DNA from: Bacteroidales bacterium UBA4417
GTDB lineage: Bacteria; Bacteroidota; Bacteroidia; Bacteroidales; UBA4417
DNA length: 6,160 nt
Direction of reading: 5' to 3'
Assembly: GCA_002389705.1 (NCBI GenBank)
Contig: DGQJ01000039.1
Span: 946-7,105, forward strand
A model generated the notes under the pieces. That model saw only the letters and a program-made list of their open reading frames with translations, had not been told where the DNA came from and searched no databases. A program made the translations under genes and the position numbers. Positions 1 through 5,463 of this stretch are shown in pieces; position 1 is the stretch's first letter; every line of letters begins with the position of its first letter.

Positions 1-85
1 GGATGTGGGATGTCGGTGTTGTAATTGAATTCAGCAGTTTTTAGCAGCTAACAATCGCCCTCACATTCAAAAGGTTATTCATCAT

Positions 86-1453
86 TTATTCTACTACTAT
101 CTCATCCGGGATTTTCATCCGCTGTTTTACAACAACTTTTGTTTTCCAGTTGCCTTTCAGGTAGTAGAGGTACGATAGTGACATCCCGATAAACCAAGCC
201 ACCGGTATCGACCACCAGATGCCATCAACACCAAAATACCGCGACATTATCCAGGCTGCCGGAATCCGAATGACCCATAACGCGAAAAGGGTAATGAACA
301 TGGGAATTAAAGTATCGCCAGCGCCACGCATTACGCCTCCAATTACAAACATGGTTGAAAAGAAAATATAAAACGAACTTACTATCACCAGGTATTCAGC
401 CCCGATAGAAATTACGGCAACATCGTCAGTAAACAGGTGCATCAGCTGATGCCTGAAAATAATTACTATCAGGCTGGTAAAAAGGGCGAGTGCCCCCGAC
501 ATCATAAATGTAGATCTCAATCCCTGTTTTACACGCTCAGGTTTATTGGCTCCCATATTTTGACCGACAAAAGTCGACAAAGCGGCACCAAAATTCATGG
601 CTGGCATTCCGGCCAGTGAATCGAGCCTACCGGCAGCGCTATAGGCTGCAATTACATCGGTACCAAACCCGTTCACAATGCGCGTAACGGCAAGCATCCC
701 CAACGACACAAAGGTCTGCTGCAGCCCGGTTGGGAGCCCGATCATCAGGCTTTTCCTGAATATTGCCCGGTCGAATACCAGTTTCAGGCTGTTTAATTTC
801 ACAATTTCGTGCGTCCGGTTCAGGTAAATTACCCCGGTGAAAAAAGCGCCTGCCTGCGCTATTACAGTCGCCCACGCCGAACCTGCAACGCCCCATTTAA
901 AAACCGCAACGAACAGCCACACAAGGATGATGTTCATTACAGTTGAGATAACCAGGAAGTACAACGGGGTTTTTGAATCGCCTAAACCACGGAGCACCGA
1001 ACTTATCCCGTTGAAACCGAAGAAGAATACTGTACCGGTGAGGTACACATTAAAGTAGGTTACCGCCTGCGGAATTACATCCTCGGGCAAGCGGATCAGC
1101 CTGAAAATAGGGCCGCTCAGCGAAATCCCTACCACCGTTACAAGTATAGATGCAAAAAACAGGAAAATATACATGGTTTCGATGGATCGCTTCACCATTT
1201 TCATATCCCTGGCCCCAAAATACTGCGATACAATTATGGTGGTACCCATGGCAACCCCTACCACAAATGAAATAAGCATAAAAATGAGCGGAAACGACGC
1301 GCCTACTGCGGCAAGGGCCTGTTTACCGATATAACGGCCAACCACAATACTGTCGACAATATTATACATTTGCTGAAACACATTGCCAATAAGCATGGGT
1401 ATGGCAAACTTAAAAATAAGGCTTCCGCTGTTTCCTTCGGTGAGGTCTTTCAT
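86..1453 (-). CDS. MATE family multidrug/cation efflux antiporter
   Basis: An inner-membrane secondary transporter of the MATE (NorM/DinF-like) family, expected to export cationic drugs or metabolites in exchange for Na+ or H+. The 455 residues are almost wholly hydrophobic segments consistent with 12 helices, the normal family length. The internal twofold repeat typical of MATE proteins is visible. An AIPML segment with FQQMYNIVDSIVVG (17-39) matches GLPTGLQQ (239-246). VSQYFGARDMKMVKRS (75-90) matches VGQNMGANKPERVKQG (296-311). RGLGDSKTP (155-163) matches RGAGDTLIP (376-384). The ATG at 1453 gives the usual short polar N-terminus (MKDLTEGNSG) before the first helix. It stands alone: 223 nt separate it from the regulator gene upstream, and the 85 nt after its stop hold no clear terminator. 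Substrate cannot be read from sequence. Family assignment is very secure. Confidence 0.96.
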   Translation of the reverse strand: MKDLTEGNSGSLIFKFAIPMLIGNVFQQMYNIVDSIVVGRYIGKQALAAVGASFPLIFMLISFVVGVAMGTTIIVSQYFGARDMKMVKRSIETMYIFLFFASILVTVVGISLSGPIFRLIRLPEDVIPQAVTYFNVYLTGTVFFFGFNGISSVLRGLGDSKTPLYFLVISTVMNIILVWLFVAVFKWGVAGSAWATVIAQAGAFFTGVIYLNRTHEIVKLNSLKLVFDRAIFRKSLMIGLPTGLQQTFVSLGMLAVTRIVNGFGTDVIAAYSAAGRLDSLAGMPAMNFGAALSTFVGQNMGANKPERVKQGLRSTFMMSGALALFTSLIVIIFRHQLMHLFTDDVAVISIGAEYLVIVSSFYIFFSTMFVIGGVMRGAGDTLIPMFITLFALWVIRIPAAWIMSRYFGVDGIWWSIPVAWFIGMSLSYLYYLKGNWKTKVVVKQRMKIPDEIVVE

Positions 1454-1676
1454 TAAAAAATAGGCGTATTGTGTTGAATCAGGTTTATTAGGGGAAAAAC
1501 GGAAACTTCCATCCAGCGACAGTAATTACGGACAGGGAAAACAAGGGCTGCACTGCGACCGGCACAAAAGAAGGATTCATTTAAATTTAAAAGGTCAGCA
1601 GCATTTTAAAATAAACCGGATGCCGGGATAAACCGAAACCATGATTAACAGGCATTATTTCACCTGGGCGCCGGAA

Positions 1677-2444
1677 TTATGAAAGCAGGTCAACTCTCAT
1701 TTGATCGACCATCAGGGCTATATTCCTGTTGGCACACTCAATCAATTCATTCAGTTTCTGATCATTGTTATTATCCTTCGACAGGTCTTCGATCATCTGG
1801 AATGTTTGCTGAAGATGTGCTGCACCAAAAAACGAAAAGTGTGGTTTTAGTTTATGCGCCTGCTGCCGTACGGTTTCCATTTCTTTTGCATCGAAAGCTT
1901 TACGGATATTTTCTATTGTTCCGGGTGTATTAGTAACAAACATTTCGACAATGGAACGAACAAATTCGGGATCGTCGGCTTCGAACATTTCGAGTGAATA
2001 CAATTTGCCGTTTGGCTTATCAGTACCGTTTTTACACATGGTTTCAGGATTTGCACTTTCCGAATCACCTTTCAGGTATCGCGAAAGTTTTATTTTCAGA
2101 TCGCGCCTGGTGATGGGTTTTTGCAAGTAATCGTCGAATCCGGCATTGGCAACAATGCTCATAATATTATCATCGTTATGCGCTGTAAGGGCAATAATGA
2201 CATGTTGTTTACCGCTGGTTTCCTGTTGTTTCCTCACTAAGGCAGCAGCTTCGAGCCCATTTATACCCGGCATCTCAATATCCATCAAAATAACACTTGG
2301 TTCAATACCACCTATCCGGGCCAGTAATTTGTCTGCACAGTCCATGCACATACATTCATAGCCCATTTGTTTTAAATATTTTGAAAACAGAAGACGATCA
2401 GAATCAGAGTCTTCGACTAATAATATCGTGCGGTTAACGATCAT
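1677..2444 (-). CDS. Orphan response regulator with C-terminal HPt domain (REC-HPt)
   Basis: A cytoplasmic two-component phosphorelay protein of 255 residues. Residues about 5-124 form a receiver domain: acidic pocket E11-D12, phosphoacceptor D55 within ILMDIEMPGING, switch T87 and conserved K109-P110. A polar linker (about 126-147) leads to an HPt four-helix bundle (about 148-255), whose phosphorylatable histidine is H197 in AHKLKPHFSFFG. It has no DNA-binding, kinase or enzymatic output domain, so by family knowledge it should pass phosphate between a histidine kinase and another regulator, or act as a phosphate sink. REC-HPt pairs are common at the C-terminus of hybrid kinases, but here they form a free protein. 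No kinase gene is visible nearby, so the partner is unknown. The ATG at 2444 puts the first beta strand (TILLVED) close to the N-terminus, as expected. A candidate promoter lies 26 nt upstream. Confidence 0.93.
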   Translation of the reverse strand: MIVNRTILLVEDSDSDRLLFSKYLKQMGYECMCMDCADKLLARIGGIEPSVILMDIEMPGINGLEAAALVRKQQETSGKQHVIIALTAHNDDNIMSIVANAGFDDYLQKPITRRDLKIKLSRYLKGDSESANPETMCKNGTDKPNGKLYSLEMFEADDPEFVRSIVEMFVTNTPGTIENIRKAFDAKEMETVRQQAHKLKPHFSFFGAAHLQQTFQMIEDLSKDNNNDQKLNELIECANRNIALMVDQMRVDLLS

Positions 2445-2469
2445 CAGGCAGAACTGTTATTTAGTAGGA

Positions 2470-2497
2470 CAAAAGTAACAAGTATTTCAGTATGAAA
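2470..2497 (-). promoter_or_regulatory. Candidate Bacteroidota promoter for the REC-HPt gene
   Basis: Read on the minus strand, 2477-2470 is TACTTTTG, a full match to the TAnnTTTG -7 element of the Bacteroidota primary sigma factor. The best -33 candidate is TTTC at 2497-2494, with a 16-nt gap instead of about 19, so this half is weak. Transcription would start near 2463, giving a leader of about 20 nt before the ATG at 2444. If real, the regulator can be expressed apart from the reductase-rlmN genes upstream. Confidence 0.55.
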
Positions 2498-2500
2498 TAC
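2482..2500. repeat. Perfect 8-bp inverted repeat between rlmN and the REC-HPt gene
   Basis: GTATTTCA and TGAAATAC form perfect arms around a 3-nt centre (GTA). The 19-bp element begins 8 nt after the rlmN stop codon and ends 5 nt before the candidate -7 box, so it covers the -33/-7 spacer. It could be an operator for a dimeric regulator. It could also be a short AU-rich hairpin at the rlmN transcript end, although no proper T-tract follows it on the minus strand. Confidence 0.5.
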
Positions 2501-2508
2501 ATCCGAAG

Positions 2509-3570
2509 CTAAAAATCTGTGTTTTCGCGTTGCACGAGGGCTTTTGTAGATAATAAACCGCATGCCGCATCAATATCGAGCCCGCGTGAAGCCCTTATGG
2601 TAGTAACAATTCCTTTATCAATCAAACCCCGCTGAAATTCCATTAACCTGGCTTCGTCAGTGGGAGGTAAAGGCACGTTGGGGACCGGGTGAAAACGTAT
2701 CAGGTTGATCCTGCAACGTGTTTTATTCAATAGTCTTGCCAGTTCTTTCACATGCTTCGGTGTATCGTTTAAACCTCCGAAAACGATATACTCAATAGAA
2801 ATGCGCCTGTATTTACCCGGATCAGACCGGTTAATGCTTTCAACCACTTCTTTTATCGGGTATACATGCTGAATGGGCATCAGTCGCCGGCGCTCATCGT
2901 CGAATGGGGAATGCAGGCTTACTGCCAGGTTGCATTTGCTTTCGCGAAGAAAAATTTCCATGGCAGGCACAATACCAATCGTCGACACGGTTACTTTGCG
3001 TGCGCTCAGCTCAAAACCATAAGCGGCTGTGAGTATTTCCTGGGCTTTCATTACCTGCTCCGCATTATCGAAAGGCTCACCCATGCCCATAAACACAATG
3101 TTTGTTATCGAATCCCTTTCGGGAAGGCTGCGTAACTGGTTCAGGATTTGCCCGGCCGAAAGCTGTGCCTGGAAACCCTGCCTGCCAGTGGCACAAAAAA
3201 GACAGCCCATTTTACAGCCAACCTGCGACGAAACACAAAGCGTATTCCGCTTTTCGTCGGGAATAAATGCCGTTTCGATAAACTTATGACTGCTGACCGG
3301 GAAAAGGTATTTTTTGGTTCCGTCGGCCGATTCCTGAACTTTTACAGGAGCAACAACGCCCAGATCGTAATGGTCGGCAAGTAAGGTGCGCACTTTCCTG
3401 GAAATATTCGTCATTTCATCGAACGACTGAATATTTGTTTTATACAGCCAGTTGGCAAGCTGAGTGGCAACAAAACCGGGAAGGTTTAGCTCTTCGGCTA
3501 CCAATTTCAGATCTGAAAGGGTTTTGCCCAGCAGAAGTTCTTTAGGGGCTATGATGTCAGTTACAGGCAT
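2509..3570 (-). CDS. rlmN: Dual-specificity 23S rRNA (A2503-C2)/tRNA (A37-C2) methyltransferase RlmN
   Basis: A cytoplasmic radical-SAM enzyme that methylates C2 of A2503 in 23S rRNA and of A37 in some tRNAs. The 353 residues match the usual length. An N-terminal RNA-binding domain (about 10-75, with LANWLYKT at 38-45) precedes the radical-SAM barrel. The [4Fe-4S] ligands are C119, C123 and C126 in the CxxxCxxC motif. FMGMGEP (160-166) is the SAM-binding motif. C112 (in LCVSSQVGC) and C337 (in DIDAACG) correspond to the two E. coli catalytic cysteines C118 and C355; the second is methylated during the reaction. All catalytic residues are therefore present. The ATG at 3570 is the only Met after the in-frame stop at 3577-3579, which is also the stop of the upstream reductase gene. 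The 6-nt gap points to cotranscription. I favour RlmN over its paralogue Cfr on residue pattern and core-gene context. Confidence 0.97.
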   Translation of the reverse strand: MPVTDIIAPKELLLGKTLSDLKLVAEELNLPGFVATQLANWLYKTNIQSFDEMTNISRKVRTLLADHYDLGVVAPVKVQESADGTKKYLFPVSSHKFIETAFIPDEKRNTLCVSSQVGCKMGCLFCATGRQGFQAQLSAGQILNQLRSLPERDSITNIVFMGMGEPFDNAEQVMKAQEILTAAYGFELSARKVTVSTIGIVPAMEIFLRESKCNLAVSLHSPFDDERRRLMPIQHVYPIKEVVESINRSDPGKYRRISIEYIVFGGLNDTPKHVKELARLLNKTRCRINLIRFHPVPNVPLPPTDEARLMEFQRGLIDKGIVTTIRASRGLDIDAACGLLSTKALVQRENTDF

Positions 3571-3576
3571 TGAACT

Positions 3577-4251
3577 TTAAAAGTAGATTTCGGCTACTAT
3601 ATTGCTGAATGCGATTCCTTTACCTAGTAAAATCTCCCTACATTCAACAACCATTTCGGCACTGCCGCAAAGATAATACTTTTGATCCATCGGAAGGTTA
3701 TTCATTTCCTCAAGATAATTAGTTACACGGCCATGATAAATCCCTTCGCCTTGCTGCTGGGAGCAACAACGAATATACCGTGAGCCAAAATCAGCCTCAA
3801 GTTTATCGCTGAAATAAAAAGCATCCAAAGTTCTCGACCCGTGAATGAAGGTTTTATTGCCACCCATGCCGGAGCGATACATGCTGTAAAATGGCGCAAT
3901 GCCTGTACCGGCTGCAATCCAGTAAGCCGGTTCCATTCCGCCAGCGTACGAACCAAAAGGAACTGTAATCCAGAGGGTATCGGAAGGTTTAAGTTCTGCC
4001 AGGCTGGGCGTAAGCTTGCCCCCGGGTTTTATGTTGTAAAGAATATCGATATGGGCATCTCTTTCGCCGCTTGCAATACTGTAAAGCCGGGCATCATCGG
4101 TAGGCGACATAGCCAGACCAAGCACCTGCCCTGCCCTGAAATCAAAATCGCGTTTAAACGACAACAAAAAAACATTGGGAGATATCTCGGTATTCGATGT
4201 TATTGTAACTGATTTGAATTTTACGTTCGGTTTTGTATCAACAGTGCTCAT
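3577..4251 (-). CDS. Ferredoxin/flavodoxin-NADP(+) reductase-like FAD oxidoreductase
   Basis: A soluble two-domain flavoprotein of the ferredoxin-NADP+ reductase superfamily, 224 residues. The N-terminal FAD-binding barrel (about 10-105) has the flavin motif RLYS (55-58) and the phosphate-contacting GGKLT (77-81). The C-terminal NAD(P)-binding domain has GTGIAP (115-120), HGSR (137-140) and the late CGSAEMV (195-201). The chain ends in an aromatic residue (EIYF), as in FNR/Fpr proteins whose terminal aromatic region stacks on the flavin. There is no fused [2Fe-2S] or globin domain, so it should work with a separate ferredoxin or flavodoxin. It is somewhat shorter than E. coli Fpr (about 248 aa). 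The HGSR arginine hints at NADPH use, which is inference. The ATG at 4251 follows an in-frame stop at 4261-4263. It lies 6 nt upstream of rlmN and probably supplies electrons to radical-SAM enzymes. No clean promoter was found upstream. Confidence 0.88.
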   Translation of the reverse strand: MSTVDTKPNVKFKSVTITSNTEISPNVFLLSFKRDFDFRAGQVLGLAMSPTDDARLYSIASGERDAHIDILYNIKPGGKLTPSLAELKPSDTLWITVPFGSYAGGMEPAYWIAAGTGIAPFYSMYRSGMGGNKTFIHGSRTLDAFYFSDKLEADFGSRYIRCCSQQQGEGIYHGRVTNYLEEMNNLPMDQKYYLCGSAEMVVECREILLGKGIAFSNIVAEIYF

Positions 4252-4424
4252 TATAAATGTTTAAGTAATTTTTTCAAATATTAAACGAACAAACCATGAA
4301 TTGGTTCACTATCTGTTTTTATAAATTTAGATACTGATTCAATTCACCAAATATGTGCAACAGGTTGGGTAAAAATCAGGTGAAGAAGAGGATCAAATTT
4401 CAGAATTATTTGCAGTCGCCGAGC

Positions 4425-4455
4425 TTTGATACTTGCCAAACAATGTTTACCTTTG
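4425..4455 (+). promoter_or_regulatory. Bacteroidota-type promoter for the PH-like protein gene
   Basis: TTTG at 4425-4428 is followed, after exactly 19 nt, by TACCTTTG at 4448-4455. This matches the TTTG-N19-TAnnTTTG consensus of the Bacteroidota housekeeping sigma factor at every fixed position. Transcription would start near 4461, about 40 nt before the ATG at 4503. It is the best promoter match in the window. Confidence 0.78.
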
Positions 4456-4502
4456 ATATGAGTTACCGGAACTAATTGCTGTAAGGATTTATTAAAAAAA
4501 TT

Positions 4503-4805
4503 ATGGAAACATTTATCGCATCACGGCTAACGGCAGGGAATAAAGTTTTTCCTGCTGAGATTGTTATCGACCAGCATGGTGTAACATTGAAAATTCCGGG
4601 CCTATTCAGCGGCAATGAAACTACGGTGCCATATACGCGCATCTCGTCGGTGGATATCACCTGTCCTTTTATTGGTTATTCTTCCATCGTAATAAGCACA
4701 ACCGGCGAAGGAAATATCAGGGCGCATGGATTCAGGAAAAGCCAGGTATTGCGTATGAAAAACCTGATCCTGGCAAAAATAAACGAAGAACAAGCAGCCC
4801 GGTAA
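4503..4805 (+). CDS. Small PH-like domain protein, function unknown
   Basis: A 100-residue protein with no signal peptide or membrane segment. The pattern is a short run of beta strands followed by one C-terminal helix (about 79-96). The strands are near PAEIVIDQHGVTLKI (17-31), ETTVPYTRISSVDI (39-52), SSIVISTT (60-67) and NIRAHGF (71-77). The order 'hGhphhpGLFsGpEppVPYppIpSVpI' followed by a GF-x-KS-x-V helix start resembles bacterial PH-like domains, which in longer proteins sit beside membrane helices. Here the domain is alone. The ATG at 4503 follows an in-frame stop at 4482-4484 and an A-rich stretch instead of a Shine-Dalgarno sequence, as is usual in this phylum. A strong promoter lies upstream and a hairpin terminator 93 nt downstream, so it is probably monocistronic. 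The fold assignment is by eye; the gene itself is well supported. Confidence 0.82.
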   Translation: METFIASRLTAGNKVFPAEIVIDQHGVTLKIPGLFSGNETTVPYTRISSVDITCPFIGYSSIVISTTGEGNIRAHGFRKSQVLRMKNLILAKINEEQAAR

Positions 4806-4897
4806 CCGGGATCAGAATCCTGGCAGGCATACTTGCGGGCCAATAATTTATTCAAAAGTCCCTGATTCTGTATGATATATTTACTATTTTAAAAACA

Positions 4898-4932
4898 AAA
4901 AAGCCTGTAAGTTATTAACTTACAGGCTTTTT
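4898..4932. terminator. Bidirectional intrinsic terminator shared by ssrA and the PH-like gene
   Basis: A perfect 16-bp stem, with GCCTGTAAGTT pairing with AACTTACAGGC and five flanking A-T pairs, closes on a 3-nt loop (4914-4916). T-runs follow on both strands: TTTTT at 4928-4932 on plus, and a T6-G-T5 run reading leftwards on minus from 4902. It starts 7 nt beyond the tmRNA 3' end and 93 nt beyond the stop of the convergent plus-strand gene, so it should end both transcripts. Confidence 0.9.
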
Positions 4933-4938
4933 AATTTG

Positions 4939-5313
4939 TGGAGCTGCCGGGAGTCGAACCCGGGTCCAAACAAGCAGCAAAACCGCTTTCTACATGCTTA
5001 GCTTTTAGTTCATTGTCGGGGAAGTGCCGGCAAAAAGCCACCCAACACTTACCTTATTCCTTTTGATTTTCGAGCTGCCGTCAGGACTCCGGCAACCTTA
5101 TCCTTCCCTTTTCGATGCCCTTGAGCGGGACGCCGGATGGCTGGGCTTCCCGGAGGACAATTAGCAGGTTAATACTCGTGATTAAGCGGCTAATGCGTAA
5201 TCGTAATTGTTGCCATTTAATTGGCGCGAGCATTTGGTTTTTACGGGCCATCCACTCAAAGTCCCGGCATGCTTACAATCCCACTGTCCTTGCTGTCAAA
5301 ACCGGTCAGCCCC
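4939..5313 (-). ncRNA. ssrA: Transfer-messenger RNA (tmRNA)
   Basis: The one-piece tmRNA of the trans-translation system, which with SmpB rescues stalled ribosomes and tags the nascent chain for proteolysis. The 5' GGGGCUG (5313-5307) pairs with CAGCUCC (4946-4940). Position 3 is a G-U wobble, the identity element for alanyl-tRNA synthetase. The T arm is clear: CCGGG (4963-4959), loop TTCGACT (4958-4952), CCCGG (4951-4947). Position 4939 is the discriminator A. The following bases are CAA, so the CCA end is not encoded and must be added. The internal tag frame ends in ALAA-stop. GC-rich complementary segments between the tag and the tRNA-like 3' part are consistent with pseudoknots, which I did not fold. 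At 375 nt the length is normal. Smaller open frames across this interval are chance. Ends are inferred from acceptor pairing. Confidence 0.96.
5182..5214 (-). other. tmRNA proteolysis-tag reading frame (GNNYDYALAA-stop)
   Basis: Read on the minus strand from GGC at 5214, the codons give GNNYDYALAA and then TAA at 5184-5182. The YALAA end is the classic degron recognised by ClpXP-type proteases. Gly as resume codon is inferred from Bacteroidota tags as I recall them. The preceding in-frame codon is AAT (Asn), so the exact first residue is not proved by sequence alone. The A/T-rich bases just before GGC fit the usual frame-setting position. Confidence 0.88.
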
Positions 5314-5333
5314 TGATTGTTTATTAAGGGGTG

Positions 5334-5365
5334 CAAAGATAATGCCAATTTCAATTGGTTACGAA
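5334..5365 (-). promoter_or_regulatory. Candidate ssrA promoter
   Basis: On the minus strand TATCTTTG (5341-5334) matches the TAnnTTTG -7 element fully. TTCG (5365-5362), 20 nt further upstream, is one base off the TTTG -33 element. Transcription would start near 5327, leaving a leader of about 14 nt before the mature 5' end at 5313, which RNase P would remove as for other tmRNA precursors. Confidence 0.65.
5345..5358. repeat. Short palindrome inside the ssrA promoter spacer
   Basis: CCAATT and AATTGG form 6-bp arms around a 2-nt centre (TC). The element lies wholly between the candidate -33 and -7 boxes of ssrA. It could be a small operator. Short A/T-rich palindromes are frequent by chance, so support is weak. 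Confidence 0.3.
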
Positions 5366-5463
5366 GCTTCAATTAAAAATAGAATTCATGATGATGCTAT
5401 GCCGTGAAACGGCGCCGGAAGTTGATGAATTTCATCTGCCCCGAATACAGGCCTTCTGATCAG

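Noticed and set aside
437..1058. Open frames at 437-619 and 837-1058 (plus) and 639-896 (minus) inside the MATE gene
   Set aside because: They lie in other frames of a complete, clearly recognisable transporter gene and their translations show no family motif.
1454..1676. Possible regulatory or RNA element in the gap between the regulator and MATE genes (ATTTAAATTTAAA and CCGG-ATG-CCGG short palindromes)
   Set aside because: The palindromes are self-complementary simple motifs with no long stem, no T-run and no promoter box. I see nothing supportable here.
1679..2361. Plus-strand open frames opposite the REC-HPt gene
   Set aside because: They are antisense shadows of a well-supported coding sequence, with no promoter match or recognisable protein features.
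2866..4212. Open frames overlapping rlmN and the reductase gene, including a 123-codon plus-strand frame at 3841-4212
   Set aside because: All are overlaid on coding regions with intact catalytic motifs. The translations are Cys/Arg/His-rich and look like non-coding frames.
4275..4346. A minus-strand promoter for the reductase (ATATTTG-like box near 4281-4275) and a TGAATTG/CAATTCA inverted repeat (4297-4303, 4340-4346)
   Set aside because: The box misses the first consensus base or has one extra spacer base and lacks a well-placed -33 element. The repeat has 7-bp arms 36 nt apart in A/T-rich DNA, within chance.
4472..4793. Minus-strand open frames at 4472-4660 and 4602-4793
   Set aside because: They are antisense to the PH-like gene, which has a consensus promoter, an upstream in-frame stop and a terminator.
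4806..4823. Hairpin directly after the stop of the PH-like gene (CCGGGAT / ATCCTGG, loop CAGA)
   Set aside because: The stem has only 7 pairs, one of them a wobble, and no T-run follows. The much stronger hairpin at 4898-4932 is the credible terminator.
4939..4964. A separate tRNA gene suggested by the GGTTCGACTCCC T arm
   Set aside because: No D or anticodon arm lies at tRNA distance. The acceptor partner is 375 nt away at 5313, as in tmRNA.
5115..5407. Plus-strand open frames across the tmRNA gene
   Set aside because: This interval is explained by tmRNA: paired acceptor ends, T arm and the tag frame on the minus strand.
5424..5436. GATGAA-T-TTCATC palindrome after the stop of the edge gene
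   Set aside because: The 1-nt centre cannot form a stable RNA hairpin without losing inner pairs, and no T-run follows on the minus strand.
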